Below, one piece after another: positions 8,694 to 19,068 of a stretch of DNA of 64,000 nt; within the stretch, counting starts at the first letter, position 1, and every line of letters begins with the position of its first letter. The DNA lies in contig NZ_CP067396.1 in NCBI RefSeq assembly GCF_023617245.1, forward strand, positions 6,142,197 through 6,206,196, given 5' to 3'. This stretch comes from Lysobacter enzymogenes. GTDB taxonomy: Bacteria; Pseudomonadota; Gammaproteobacteria; Xanthomonadales; Xanthomonadaceae. Both the position numbers and the translations under genes were made by a program. The notes below the pieces were generated by a model. The model had not been told where the DNA came from, did not search any database, and was given only the letters and a program-made list of their open reading frames with translations.

Positions 8694-10073
8694 ATGAAGC
8701 GTCCGCTGTCCGTCGCGCTGAGCTGCGCCCTGACCTGTTCCGCGCTGGCCGCTTTGCCGCTGGCCGCGTCCGCGCAAGCGGCTTCTTCGCAGGCGGCTTC
8801 TTCGCAGGCGGCCTCCTCGCAAGCGGCGCAGCGTCCCGAGGTCGCCGCCGCGGCGGCCAAGGTCAAGGCCGACGTGATCGCCTGGCGCCGCGACTTCCAC
8901 CAGAACCCGGAGCTGTCCAACCGCGAGGAACGCACCGCGGCCAAGGTCGCCGAGCACTTGCGCAAGCTCGGGCTCAAGCCGCGCACCGGCATCGCCAAGC
9001 ACGGCGTGGTCGCGATCGTCGAAGGCGGCAAACCCGGCCCGAAGATCGCCCTGCGCGCCGACATGGACGCGCTGCCGGTGACCGAGCAGGTCGACCTGCC
9101 GTTCGCGTCCAAGGCCACCGCGAGCTTCCGCGGCGAGACCGTCGGGGTCATGCACGCCTGCGGCCACGACGCCCACACCGGCATCCTGCTCGGCATCGCC
9201 GACGCGCTGGTGGCGATGAAGAAAGACCTGCCCGGCCAGGTGATGCTGGTGTTCCAGCCGGCCGAGGAAGGCGCGCCGGCGAACGAGGAAGGCGGCGCCT
9301 CGCTAATGCTCAAGGAAGGCCTGTTCAAGGACTTCCAGCCCGAGGCGGTGTTCGGCCTGCACGTGTTCTCGACCTTGAACGCCGGCCAGCTCGGCGTGCG
9401 CGGCGGCCCGCTGATGGCGGCGTCGGACCGCTTCACCATCAAGATCAAGGGCCGCCAGAGCCACGGCTCGACGCCGTGGATGGGCGTGGACCCCATCGTC
9501 GCCGCCGCCGACGTCATCGGCAGCGCCCAGACCATCGTCAGCCGCCGCACCAACATCGCCAAGCTGCCGGCGGTGGTGACCTTCGGCGCGATCAAGGGCG
9601 GCATCCGCTACAACATCATTCCCGACGACGTGGAGATGATCGGCACCATCCGCACCTTCGACGACGGCATGCGCCAGGCGATCTTCGCCGACCTCAAGAA
9701 CGTCGCCGAACACGTCAGCGCCGCGCACGGCGCCCACGCCGAAGCGCTGGTGCCCGACCAGGACGGCAACCCGGTGACCTACAACGATCCGGCGCTGACC
9801 GCGCGCATGCTGCCGAGCCTGAAGGCGGTGGCCGGCGAGGCCAACGTGGTCGAGATGCCGCTGGTGATGGGCGCGGAGGATTTCTCCTACTACGCCAAGC
9901 AGGTGCCGGCGATGTTCTTCTTCGTCGGTTCGACCGAGAAGGGCGTGGACCCGGCGACCGCGCCGAGCAACCACTCGCCGAAGTTCAAGCTCGACGAGAG
10001 CTCGCTGGACCTGGGGCTGCGGGCGATGCTGCAGGTGACGCTGGATTATCTGAACGCGCCGAAGGCGGGGTGA
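8694..10073 (+). CDS. Exported M20-family amidohydrolase 2
   Basis: A 459-residue paralogue of the enzyme at 6591, with the same motifs: HACGHDAH (Cys156, His158), QPAEEG (Glu191/Glu192) and SNHSPKF near the end. A signal peptide covers about residues 1-27. Directly after it, the mature start holds a repeated five-residue unit QAASS encoded by a 15-bp tandem repeat (8775-8828, three full units and a part). This unit is absent from paralogue 1 and looks like slippage-driven length variation. Expected to act in the periplasm on an amide-linked substrate. It is followed by a Family I hairpin. Confidence 0.92.
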   Translation: MKRPLSVALSCALTCSALAALPLAASAQAASSQAASSQAASSQAAQRPEVAAAAAKVKADVIAWRRDFHQNPELSNREERTAAKVAEHLRKLGLKPRTGIAKHGVVAIVEGGKPGPKIALRADMDALPVTEQVDLPFASKATASFRGETVGVMHACGHDAHTGILLGIADALVAMKKDLPGQVMLVFQPAEEGAPANEEGGASLMLKEGLFKDFQPEAVFGLHVFSTLNAGQLGVRGGPLMAASDRFTIKIKGRQSHGSTPWMGVDPIVAAADVIGSAQTIVSRRTNIAKLPAVVTFGAIKGGIRYNIIPDDVEMIGTIRTFDDGMRQAIFADLKNVAEHVSAAHGAHAEALVPDQDGNPVTYNDPALTARMLPSLKAVAGEANVVEMPLVMGAEDFSYYAKQVPAMFFFVGSTEKGVDPATAPSNHSPKFKLDESSLDLGLRAMLQVTLDYLNAPKAG

Positions 10074-10135
10074 GCACGGGGCGCGGGGCCGCGGTCGCGC
10101 GGTCGCGGTCGCTGTTGCGGCGCAGTTGAATTTTC

Positions 10136-10198
10136 GCGGTCGCGGCTCGCGCCGCTCCTACATGGGCTCCCTGTAGGAGCGGCGCGAGCCGCGACCGC
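10136..10198. repeat. Family I perfect inverted repeat
   Basis: Two 27-bp arms, perfectly complementary, around a 9-base loop; core tgtaggagcggcgcgagccg. Located between the amidohydrolase and queF. It has no T-run, so it is not a standard intrinsic terminator. Confidence 0.9.
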
Positions 10199-10264
10199 GC
10201 CAATCGGCGTCCGGGGCAAGCCCGGAACCCGGGCGAACCCCGCCCCAGCGGCTAAAATGCCGCC

Positions 10265-11077
10265 ATGACCGCCCACGAACTCCCCCTCGGCCGCCACGTC
10301 GACTACCCGCGCGCGTACGACGCCTCGCTGCTGTTCCCCATCGCCCGCGCGCTCGGCCGCGAGCACATCGGCATCGACGACGCCGCCCCGCCGTTCGTCG
10401 GCCACGACCGCTGGCATGCCTACGAACTGAGCTGGCTGGACGGCCGCGGCAAGCCGCGGGTCGCCACCGCGACCGTGTCGGTGCCGGCCACCTCGCCGCA
10501 CCTGATCGAGTCCAAGTCGCTCAAGCTCTACCTGAATTCCTTCAATTCCAGCCGTTTCGACAGCGCCCAGGCGGTGCTCGACACCATCGCCGCCGACTTG
10601 AGCGCGGCCGCCGGCGCGCCGGTCGCCGTGGTCTTCGGCTTGCCGCCCATCGACGGCGACGGCACGGCCGAATCCATCGACGGCCTCGACGTGGCCATCG
10701 ACGACTACGGTCCGCCGAATGCCGCGCATCTGTCCGCCGACGCCGGCGAAATCGTCGAGGAAACACTGAACTCGGCGCTGCTGAAGTCGAACTGCCCGGT
10801 GACCGGCCAGCCGGATTGGGCGCGCGTGGTCATCGCGTATCGCGGCCCGCGCCTGGACCGGGCCGGTCTGCTGCGTTACCTGGTCTCGTTCCGCGACCAC
10901 GCCGAGTTCCACGAGCAATGCGTCGAGCGCATCCACGCCGACCTGACCCGCATCGCCCAGCCGCAGTGGCTGTCGGTGGAAGCGCGCTACACCCGCCGCG
11001 GCGGCCTGGACATCAATCCCTGGCGCGGCAGCCCGGGCCTGGCGGCGCCGGCCGCGGGGCGCGACGAGCGGCAGTGA
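10265..11077 (+). CDS. queF: NADPH-dependent 7-cyano-7-deazaguanine (preQ0) reductase
   Basis: A 270-residue cytosolic enzyme that reduces the nitrile of preQ0 to the aminomethyl group of preQ1 in queuosine tRNA modification. It is the long, tandem T-fold (YqfF-type) form, close to the E. coli protein in length. The active-site cysteine is Cys177 in NCPVTGQPDW, with Asp184 seven residues on, the E. coli spacing. The QueF signature ESKSLKLYLNSFN begins at Glu82. The ATG is the first in frame. No other queuosine gene lies nearby. A hairpin (11150-11177, ggcaccggcc arms, no T-run) follows the gene. Confidence 0.96.
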   Translation: MTAHELPLGRHVDYPRAYDASLLFPIARALGREHIGIDDAAPPFVGHDRWHAYELSWLDGRGKPRVATATVSVPATSPHLIESKSLKLYLNSFNSSRFDSAQAVLDTIAADLSAAAGAPVAVVFGLPPIDGDGTAESIDGLDVAIDDYGPPNAAHLSADAGEIVEETLNSALLKSNCPVTGQPDWARVVIAYRGPRLDRAGLLRYLVSFRDHAEFHEQCVERIHADLTRIAQPQWLSVEARYTRRGGLDINPWRGSPGLAAPAAGRDERQ

Positions 11078-11332
11078 TTTACTCGACAGTCCGCGCGACA
11101 GTCGGCGCGGCGATTCGGGCAGCGGTCGCACGGCCGCGCTGACGCTCCCGGCACCGGCCCGGCACACGGCCGGTGCCTGCGGGCATTACGACTGCGCAGG
11201 CCCGCGCGAGGTGGACGCCGTCCGCGTCATATCCCCATTCAGTTTCATCATCAAAGTTCACGCGGGCGCTATGTCTTTTTAACAAGCGCCATGTCATGGT
11301 GCCTCCGCCAACACGGCAGGAGCCCTTTACCC

Positions 11333-11641
11333 ATGACTACCCCGGACAAGAAAGCCGATTTTTCCGATGTGCAAAGCGGTGTGTCGAGCACCGACGAAAT
11401 CAAAGAGAAAGCCGATTTCAGCGACGTCCAGAGCGGCGTGAGCTCGACCGACGAGATCACCGGCGGTGGCCAGCAGACCTACACGGTCCAGAAGGGCGAC
11501 ACGCTGTCGCACATCGCCAAAGAGCTGTACGGCAAGGCGAGCAAGTGGAACGCGATCTTCGAGGCCAATCGCGATCAGCTCGACGATCCCGACAAGATCC
11601 AGCCCGGCCAGGTCCTGAAGATTCCGGCCGTCAACGACTGA
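11333..11641 (+). CDS. Small LysM protein with a duplicated 17-residue motif
   Basis: A 102-residue protein. Residues about 55-102 form a LysM domain (TYTVQKGDTLSHIAKELYG ... PDKIQPGQVLKIP), a peptidoglycan-type glycan binder, in the style of the E. coli Kbp/YgaU C-terminus. In place of a BON domain the N-terminal half has two back-to-back copies of KADFSDVQSGVSSTDEI. The ATG at 11333 has AGGAG about ten bases upstream; an earlier in-frame ATG has no such site. No signal peptide is visible, so it is probably cytosolic like Kbp, or exported by another route. It lies 77 bases before a lipoprotein gene, perhaps in one operon. Confidence 0.88.
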   Translation: MTTPDKKADFSDVQSGVSSTDEIKEKADFSDVQSGVSSTDEITGGGQQTYTVQKGDTLSHIAKELYGKASKWNAIFEANRDQLDDPDKIQPGQVLKIPAVND

Positions 11642-11718
11642 CCTGCACCGTCCGCGACGAGGCGCGAATGCGCGCCGCAACGCTTTCCGCTTTCAACGTC
11701 TTTCCAAGGAGATCCACC

Positions 11719-12231
11719 ATGCTGATCCGCAATCGCACTACGTACGCCGTCGCCGCCGCCCTGGTCGCCTCGCTGGCGCTGGCGGGCTGCAAGAAGAAGG
11801 AAGAGCCCGCGCCGACCCCGCCGCCGGCCGCCGAAACCCCGGCTCCGGCGCCCGCTCCGGAACCCGCTCCGGCGCCGGTCGCCGCGACCGCGACGGTCGC
11901 CAGCGTCGACCTCGGCAGCGCCGTCGGCGCCGACAAGAAGGTCACCGCCGCGGCGACCACGTTCAAGCCGAAGGACACCGTCCACGCCTCGGTCACCACC
12001 AACACCTCCGATCCGTCCGCCACCGTGGCGACCAAGATCGGCGCCAAGTGGACCTTCCAGGACGGCCAGACCGTCAAGGAAGACCAGCCCACGGAGATCA
12101 ACGCCACCAACGGCGGCGTGACCGAGTTCAGCATCAACAGCCCGAAGGGTTTCCCGGAAGGCAAGTACAAGGTCGAGATCACCCAGGACGGCAACGTCGT
12201 CCAGAGCAAGGAATTCGAGGTCAAGAAGTAA
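11719..12231 (+). CDS. Proline-rich lipoprotein of unknown function
   Basis: A 170-residue lipoprotein. The signal sequence ends in the lipobox LALAGC with lipidation at Cys22. A charged KKKEE and then a Pro/Ala/Glu-rich linker to about residue 58 would span the periplasm or wall. A compact C-terminal domain of about 110 residues (FKPKDTVHASV, GAKWTFQDGQTV, FPEGKYKVEITQDGNVV) reads like an immunoglobulin-type beta sandwich. AAGGAGA precedes the ATG. It probably shares a transcript with the LysM gene upstream and ends at a strong terminator. No specific function can be named. Confidence 0.88.
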   Translation: MLIRNRTTYAVAAALVASLALAGCKKKEEPAPTPPPAAETPAPAPAPEPAPAPVAATATVASVDLGSAVGADKKVTAAATTFKPKDTVHASVTTNTSDPSATVATKIGAKWTFQDGQTVKEDQPTEINATNGGVTEFSINSPKGFPEGKYKVEITQDGNVVQSKEFEVKK

Positions 12232-12260
12232 GCCTCTCCGCCTGAAGGGCGGGCAAGCCC

Positions 12261-12291
12261 GGGCGCGGCCTCACGGCCGCGCCCTTTTTTT
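12261..12291 (+). terminator. Rho-independent terminator
   Basis: A 10-bp GC stem (gggcgcggcc/ggccgcgccc) with a tcac loop and seven T residues, after the lipoprotein gene. Confidence 0.92.
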
Positions 12292-12313
12292 GCCCGAACC
12301 CCACGATGCCCCT

Positions 12314-12583
12314 TGTAGGAGCGGCGCAAGCCGCGACCGCGCCCTCGCAACCACGACGCAACCAACCGCCCCGCGCAAACACACGCGCGGACACGGATGC
12401 ATAGGGATTTCGCCGCACTCGCGATGTCGCGGCCGCCTCCTGTAGGAGCGGCGCAAGCCGCGACCGCGAACCCGCAACGACGACGCTAGCGGCTATCCCG
12501 AGCGGCCACACGTGCGGATACGCAGGCATCCGGAATATCGCCGTAGCCGCGCTATCGCGGTCGCGGCTCGCGCCGCTCCTACA
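12314..12583. repeat. Three Family I repeats in one intergenic gap
   Basis: Copies at 12314-12341 and 12441-12468 (both forward, core tgtaggagcggcgcaagccg) and 12557-12583 (reverse). They fill the gap between the lipoprotein terminator and the YchJ-like gene; the outermost two can pair. Confidence 0.85.
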
Positions 12584-12599
12584 ACGCGGTTTCGCGGCA

Positions 12600-12995
12600 T
12601 CAACCGCGCGGGAATTCGCCGTCCACGTACACCCAGCGCCCCTCGGCCCGTTCGAACCGGCTCACTTCGTGCAGCCGCACCGCGCTGCCGCCGCCGACGC
12701 GGTAACGCGCCACGAACTCCACCACCGCCGCGTCGCCGTCCTCGCGCTGGCGCTTCAGTTCCAGCCCGAGCCAGCGCACCGCCGGGTCGAACTCGAGCGC
12801 GTCCGGGCAGGTCCGCGCCGCCCAGCTCGCGCGCAGGTACTCCAGGTCGCCCAGGACATAAGCGCTGTAGCGCGAGCGCATCAGCGCCGCGGCGGTGGCC
12901 GCGGCCTGGCCGGCGTGCAGCGGCCCGCAGCAGGCGGCGTAGCGGCGCGAGGGGTCGCAGGGGCAGGCGGCGGGCGGGGCGAGGCGGGCGGTCAT
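12600..12995 (-). CDS. YchJ-like SEC-C zinc-motif protein (UPF0225)
   Basis: A 131-residue protein. Near its start is the SEC-C cysteine motif CPCDPSRRYAACCGPLHAG, which binds zinc in SecA and relatives. The body (LMRSRYSAYVLGDLEYLRASW, VRWLGLELKR, VVEFVARYR, HEVSRFERAEGRWVYVDGEF) follows the YchJ family throughout, a cystatin/NTF2-like fold. Length is slightly under E. coli YchJ. Function is unproven in the family. It is divergent from the second SEC-C gene at 13067. Confidence 0.9.
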   Translation of the reverse strand: MTARLAPPAACPCDPSRRYAACCGPLHAGQAAATAAALMRSRYSAYVLGDLEYLRASWAARTCPDALEFDPAVRWLGLELKRQREDGDAAVVEFVARYRVGGGSAVRLHEVSRFERAEGRWVYVDGEFPRG

Positions 12996-13066
12996 GCCGG
13001 TATTTTCGCCGCGGCTACGCGCTTGCGACTACCATGCACGCCCCGCATGCCCCACGAGCGCCGCCC

Positions 13067-13774
<708 letters not shown>

Positions 13775-14068
13775 GCCCCGCCGTGTCGCGGCGGCGCTGA
13801 ACCGGCGCCGTCGCGGACGTATCCCGCATCGCGATGCCGCGTTCGGGGACGCGCGCCGTGCGCGAATCGCAGTTCGGTTTCAGCTACTCGTTGTCCGATT
13901 GGTCGCGGCCTTGCTGGTCGCGGTCGCGCTGTGCGTCTGCCTGACCGGCTTCAACGTCTAGCGCCGCCTCCGCCGCCGCCCGGACGGCGCTGTCGCGCCG
14001 CGCGCCCGGGTGCGACAATCGCGCCGCTTCGGCGCCCGTCGGCGCCGTCCCCACACGCCCCGCCGGCC

Positions 14069-14467
14069 ATGTCCGACGCCACCCACCCGTGCCTGCGCTG
14101 CGGCGCCTGCTGCGCCAGCTTCCGCGTCGCCTTCCACTGGAGCGAGACCGACGCGCACCCCGGCGGGCTCACCCCGGCGACGCTGACCGAACCCCTCGAC
14201 CCGCACCGCGTGGTCATGCGCGGCACCTACGGCGGCGCGCCGGTGCGCTGCGGGCAACTGCGCGGCCAGGTCGCGCGCGACGCCCACTGCGGCATCTATC
14301 CGCTGCGGCCCTCGCCCTGTCGCGAGGTCAGGCCGGCGTGGCAGGACGGCGCGCCGAGCGCGCAGTGCGACAAGGCGCGGGCGCTGCATGGGATGGCGCC
14401 GTTGACGCCGGGCGATTGGGCGGCGGAGTCGACGCCCGGTCCGGACCGCGGCGGATTTCACTCCTAG
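14069..14467 (+). CDS. YkgJ-type cysteine-cluster protein
   Basis: A 132-residue protein of the YkgJ/CxxCxxCC family, putative zinc or iron-cluster binders of unknown function. The signature CLRCGACCASF lies at residues 8-18, with further cysteines in VRCGQL, AHCGIYPLRPSPCREV and AQCDKA. It is slightly longer than the small members. The stop codon overlaps the stop of the convergent gene at 14464: the four bases ctag contain TAG on each strand, so no room exists for a separate terminator. Confidence 0.88.
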   Translation: MSDATHPCLRCGACCASFRVAFHWSETDAHPGGLTPATLTEPLDPHRVVMRGTYGGAPVRCGQLRGQVARDAHCGIYPLRPSPCREVRPAWQDGAPSAQCDKARALHGMAPLTPGDWAAESTPGPDRGGFHS

Positions 14468-14976
14468 CCCGAGGCCGCCGCAGTCTCGTCGGTCGGCCCG
14501 CGGACGCGATAAAGCCGCGTGTGGTCCTTGGCGGTGTAGGTCCGGCACAGGTGATCGGCGCAACTGCGCGTCTGGCAGCGCGCCAGCTCGTACTCGCGGC
14601 CGTTGTCGTCCAGCCGCGACAACCGCCACCGCGCCGGCCCGAGCCCGGCCCGCACCGCGCCCAGATCGCTTTCGCGCAGGCCCAGGTGGGCCAAGGCATT
14701 GTCGAGATCCCGCCGCGAGTCCGCCGAGTCCGCGGCCGCCGACAGCACCACCCGCTCGCAGCCCGCGGGCCCGTGCGGATGCGCCTGGGCCAGGTACGCG
14801 GTCGCGCCGATCCGCAGCATCGCGGCGCGGCACACGCCCAGGCCGTCGTCCTGATACTCGGCGAACGTCCCCACCGCCCAGTGTCGCTCGAACTCATGGC
14901 TGGTCCACGGCAGCACGCACAACCAGAACGGCTCGACCCAATCCCAGCGGTCGCCGTCGATGCGTTGCACGCTCAT
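14464..14976 (-). CDS. Hypothetical protein
   Basis: A 170-residue soluble protein with several tryptophans near the start (RWDWVEPFWLCVLPW) and a C-terminal cysteine cluster CQTRSCADHLCRTY that might bind metal. No signal peptide or membrane segment. It is the second gene of a minus-strand pair: the upstream gene's stop is 25 bases before its ATG. Family not recognised. Its stop codon overlaps that of the convergent YkgJ-type gene. Confidence 0.75.
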   Translation of the reverse strand: MSVQRIDGDRWDWVEPFWLCVLPWTSHEFERHWAVGTFAEYQDDGLGVCRAAMLRIGATAYLAQAHPHGPAGCERVVLSAAADSADSRRDLDNALAHLGLRESDLGAVRAGLGPARWRLSRLDDNGREYELARCQTRSCADHLCRTYTAKDHTRLYRVRGPTDETAAASG

Positions 14977-15001
14977 GCCGCGTCTTCCGCGCGCACGTGG
15001 G

Positions 15002-15601
15002 TCATGACGCCGCTTCGGCCGCGCGCGGCCGCTTGGTTCGGGCGCCCGGAACCGGCACGCCGAAGCGCTTCAACGTAAGCGCGACCCGCTCCGACGACGC
15101 CTCGCCGCGCAAGGCGCGGGCCAGCGCCGCGCGCGCTTCGCCGTCCAATGGCGACCGCTCTTCGTCGAGCAGGGCGGTCGGCTCGCGCCATGTCGAGAAC
15201 CAGGGCTCGGCGCGGGTCGTGGCGAAGCGCAACAAGTCCTCCAGGCAGCGCTCGTAGGTGCTGCCGGAGGCGGCGTTGAAACGCAGATGGAAGCGGTCGG
15301 CATGGAACAGCGCCAGGTCGCTGCTGTTCGGGCCGTTGAGCCAGGTCGGCTCGCGCTCGTCGTCGAGCACCGCGATGCCCAGGTGCACGCGCAAGCTGAT
15401 CGACGCGTTGTACGGCGCGCCGTAACTGCTGCCCGAGCGGAACAGGTGGATGAACTCCAGGTGGTGTTCGTAGCGACGCGTCCAGAACTTGCTGCGGGTG
15501 CGCGCATAGCCGAGCCCGGCCAAGCCTTCGCTGAAGTCGCGCGAAATCCGCTCCATGCCGGCGCGCACGATCGGGGTCTTGCTGGAAGCTTCCACGTTCA
15601 T
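15002..15601 (-). CDS. Hypothetical protein (DUF4304-like layout)
   Basis: A 199-residue soluble protein. The segment SEGLAGLGYARTRSKFWTRR followed by HHLEFIHLFRSGSSYGAPYNASISLRVHLG resembles the layout of DUF4304 proteins (helix, F-x-R-x-x-x-x-W, then strands), but I cannot confirm it. A basic, Ala-rich tail follows (GARTKRPRAAEAA). The ATG was chosen because coding character begins there; the frame is open upstream. Probably transcribed with the gene at 14464. Confidence 0.75.
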   Translation of the reverse strand: MNVEASSKTPIVRAGMERISRDFSEGLAGLGYARTRSKFWTRRYEHHLEFIHLFRSGSSYGAPYNASISLRVHLGIAVLDDEREPTWLNGPNSSDLALFHADRFHLRFNAASGSTYERCLEDLLRFATTRAEPWFSTWREPTALLDEERSPLDGEARAALARALRGEASSERVALTLKRFGVPVPGARTKRPRAAEAAS

Positions 15602-15852
15602 CGCACCGCCTCGCCTGCCTTGGCTCGCTGCGGGCCGCCGGCCGCGCCAGGCGGCACCGAGCCGGACGCGGCACCATAGCAAGTCCCGGTTGCGACCGTC
15701 GCCTGCCTGCAACACAGCGACTTGCCCCGCACTTTGCCTCCCTTCCCCCGAACCGCGACAATGGCCGGCCGGCCCGTCGCGCCACCCCGCGGGCCGCAGG
15801 AACCCTGCTCCGTCCATGCGCACGCGCACGGGCGGCCCCACTGGAGATCGTA

Positions 15853-17181
<1,329 letters not shown>

Positions 17182-17205
17182 CGCGACGCGGTTGCACGTT
17201 GATGA

Positions 17206-17236
17206 ACACGGGCGCTTCGGCGCCCCGTGTTTTTTT
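17206..17236 (+). terminator. Rho-independent terminator of icd
   Basis: Stem acacgggcgc paired with gcgccccgtgt (one bulged base) around a ttcg tetraloop, then a run of T residues. Confidence 0.9.
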
Positions 17237-17257
17237 GCGAATGCCGCGATCGCTCCC

Positions 17258-17285
17258 TGTAGGAGCGGCGCAAGCCGCGACCGCG
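17258..17285 (+). repeat. Family I repeat, single copy
   Basis: One forward copy with core tgtaggagcggcgcaagccg between the icd terminator and the next gene. The remaining 218 bases to 17503 show nothing else I can support. Confidence 0.8.
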
Positions 17286-17503
17286 AAACCGCGCTGACGT
17301 CGCCCGCCGAACTCCACCGCGTCGCTCGCCGATCCCGATCCGCGACAAACGAACGATTCGCCGTTCCCGCGGCTTCGCGCTCGCAGCGTGCGCGGCGCCT
17401 ACCGGGCGTTGTTGCGATTGCGCAACCCTCGGCGGACGACGGCCGGCCTACCGGCCGCGGCCGGTTGCGCTAGCATCGCGGCAGGTCCCCGCGGACGACG
17501 GAC

Positions 17504-17881
17504 ATGGCGAGCGAGCTGCGCGGCTACCGCATCTACGACGATGGCGCCGTCGAGGAACTCGGCCCGGTGCCGACCGCACGCCTGGGCGAATTGTTGACCC
17601 AGGCGCAGGCCGCGATCCCCCGCCGCGCCTACGCCATCGGCCTGTACCGCGACCGGCGCGATTTCCTCGAAGCCCACCCGCGCGGCCAGGACGAGTTCGC
17701 GTTCCGCAGCGACCGCCTGCACCGCGACTCGTTGCTCTCGCGCCTGTCCGGCCGCGACGCCGGCCTCGCCTTCGAGGTCCACGGCGTCGAGCAGGCGGTG
17801 GCCGCATTCGTCTGCTACGCCGGCTTGCCGCGCGACGCGTTCGAGCGCAAGGCCGAGGATTTCCCCAAGCCGCGGCGCTGA
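17504..17881 (+). CDS. Hypothetical protein
   Basis: A 125-residue soluble protein with typical high-GC coding character, beginning MASELRGYRIYDDGAVEELG. It contains a basic centre (RRDFLEAHPRGQDEF) and an Ala-rich segment near residues 95-110. No signal peptide, membrane segment or known motif. It stands alone between icd and the amidase gene. I do not recognise its family. Confidence 0.7.
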   Translation: MASELRGYRIYDDGAVEELGPVPTARLGELLTQAQAAIPRRAYAIGLYRDRRDFLEAHPRGQDEFAFRSDRLHRDSLLSRLSGRDAGLAFEVHGVEQAVAAFVCYAGLPRDAFERKAEDFPKPRR

Positions 17882-18105
17882 CCGCGGCGCGCCGCCGACG
17901 AACGGCGACGCGCGCGGCGACCGGCGCGTGAACGGGTCGCGGCGCGATCGGATCGACGCATCCCGCGGCGAAATCGCCAACGCCTGCGCCTTCGCGGCTG
18001 CGCGGGCGTACGCAATCCCGCGCCCGCGGCTTGCCCGGCGCGCGCGCGCGTGGCAGCGTGAGGCGCCACGATCCCCGCGATCGGCCGACCACAGGAAGGA
18101 TTCCC

Positions 18106-19068
18106 ATGGGCACGCCAAGCTTTCCCTACGACGCCGCGCATCCGGACCATGCGCAGTTCCAGCGGACCTACGACGCGGTCAAGGCCGCCGGTCCGTGGAG
18201 CGACGCGCAGGCGCGCAATCTCGCCGCCGGCCTGTACGCCGAACTCAAGCAGCATCCGCAGATGGGCGGCTTCGACCGCGTGGTCGCCGGCAGCGCCGAT
18301 GCGACGGTGCCGTCGTTGTTCGCGCTGCGCGGCGATCCGTCCTCGCCGGCGGCGCAGCGCGTCGGCGTGCCGCTGTCGCTGCGCGAGGTCGATGCCGCGC
18401 AGACGCTGGCCGGCTATGTTCATGCCGGCCGGGTCGACAAGGACGGCTACCTCGAAGACCCGGCGATCAAGCGCCAGCCGATCGCGGCGCTGGAAAAAGG
18501 CGCGATCGACGCGCACCACGGCATCGTCATGCACCGCACCGAATCGGCGACCGCGAAGAGCGCGCTGGACGCGTTCAAGAGCGGCACCGGCACCCACTTC
18601 CTGATCGACAAGGACGGCACGATCTACCAGACCGCCAGCCTCAACCAGAAGACCTATCATGTCGGCAAGATCAAGGGCCGCTGCGTCGAGGAAGGCAACT
18701 GCTCGGCGCAGGAACAGGCCTGGTTCGACAAGACCGGCTGGAATCCCAAGGCCGTCCACGACCACGAGAAGGCCAAGGCCTATCCCGACCGTTTCCCGAT
18801 GAACGACGACAGCGTCGGCATCGAGGTGGTCGGCAGCTACAACGCCAAGACCAAGACCTGGGACGCGCCCACGGCCGCGCAGACCGCCTCGATCAACAAG
18901 TTGGTCGGCGCGCTGCAGAAGGAGTACGGACTCGATGACAAAGACGTCTACAAGCACGATGCGATCTCGTACAAGACCCTGGGCGAGGGCGCGGACCTGT
19001 ACGTGCCTGCTGCTGCCAACGCTCCTGCTGTCGATGGCGGCGTGCAGTCCGCCGCGCCGCGCCGCTGA
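18106..19068 (+). CDS. Probable secreted toxin: XVIPCD-like domain fused to N-acetylmuramoyl-L-alanine amidase
   Basis: A 320-residue protein in two parts. Residues 1-105 resemble the XVIPCD, the secretion signal domain of Xanthomonas/Lysobacter type IV-secreted antibacterial effectors: HPDHAQFQ at 12-19, GGFDRVVAGS at 54-63 and LFALRGDPSSPAAQRVGVP at 71-89. Residues about 130-300 form an Amidase_2/peptidoglycan-recognition domain: His143 in IVMHRTES, THFLIDKDGTIYQ, VGIEVVG and His284 in YKHDA, with Asp297 a likely third zinc ligand. It would cleave the bond between MurNAc and the stem peptide. No Sec signal is present, consistent with contact-dependent secretion. The domain order is reversed compared with described effectors. 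AGGAAGGA precedes the ATG. An overlapping lipoprotein gene follows. Confidence 0.85.
   Translation: MGTPSFPYDAAHPDHAQFQRTYDAVKAAGPWSDAQARNLAAGLYAELKQHPQMGGFDRVVAGSADATVPSLFALRGDPSSPAAQRVGVPLSLREVDAAQTLAGYVHAGRVDKDGYLEDPAIKRQPIAALEKGAIDAHHGIVMHRTESATAKSALDAFKSGTGTHFLIDKDGTIYQTASLNQKTYHVGKIKGRCVEEGNCSAQEQAWFDKTGWNPKAVHDHEKAKAYPDRFPMNDDSVGIEVVGSYNAKTKTWDAPTAAQTASINKLVGALQKEYGLDDKDVYKHDAISYKTLGEGADLYVPAAANAPAVDGGVQSAAPRR

Noticed and set aside
13863..13966. A short hydrophobic frame (LVAALLVAVALCVCLTG) before the YkgJ-type gene
   Set aside because: No ATG or GTG start and no ribosome site in frame; only TTG could start it. Could be real but not supportable.
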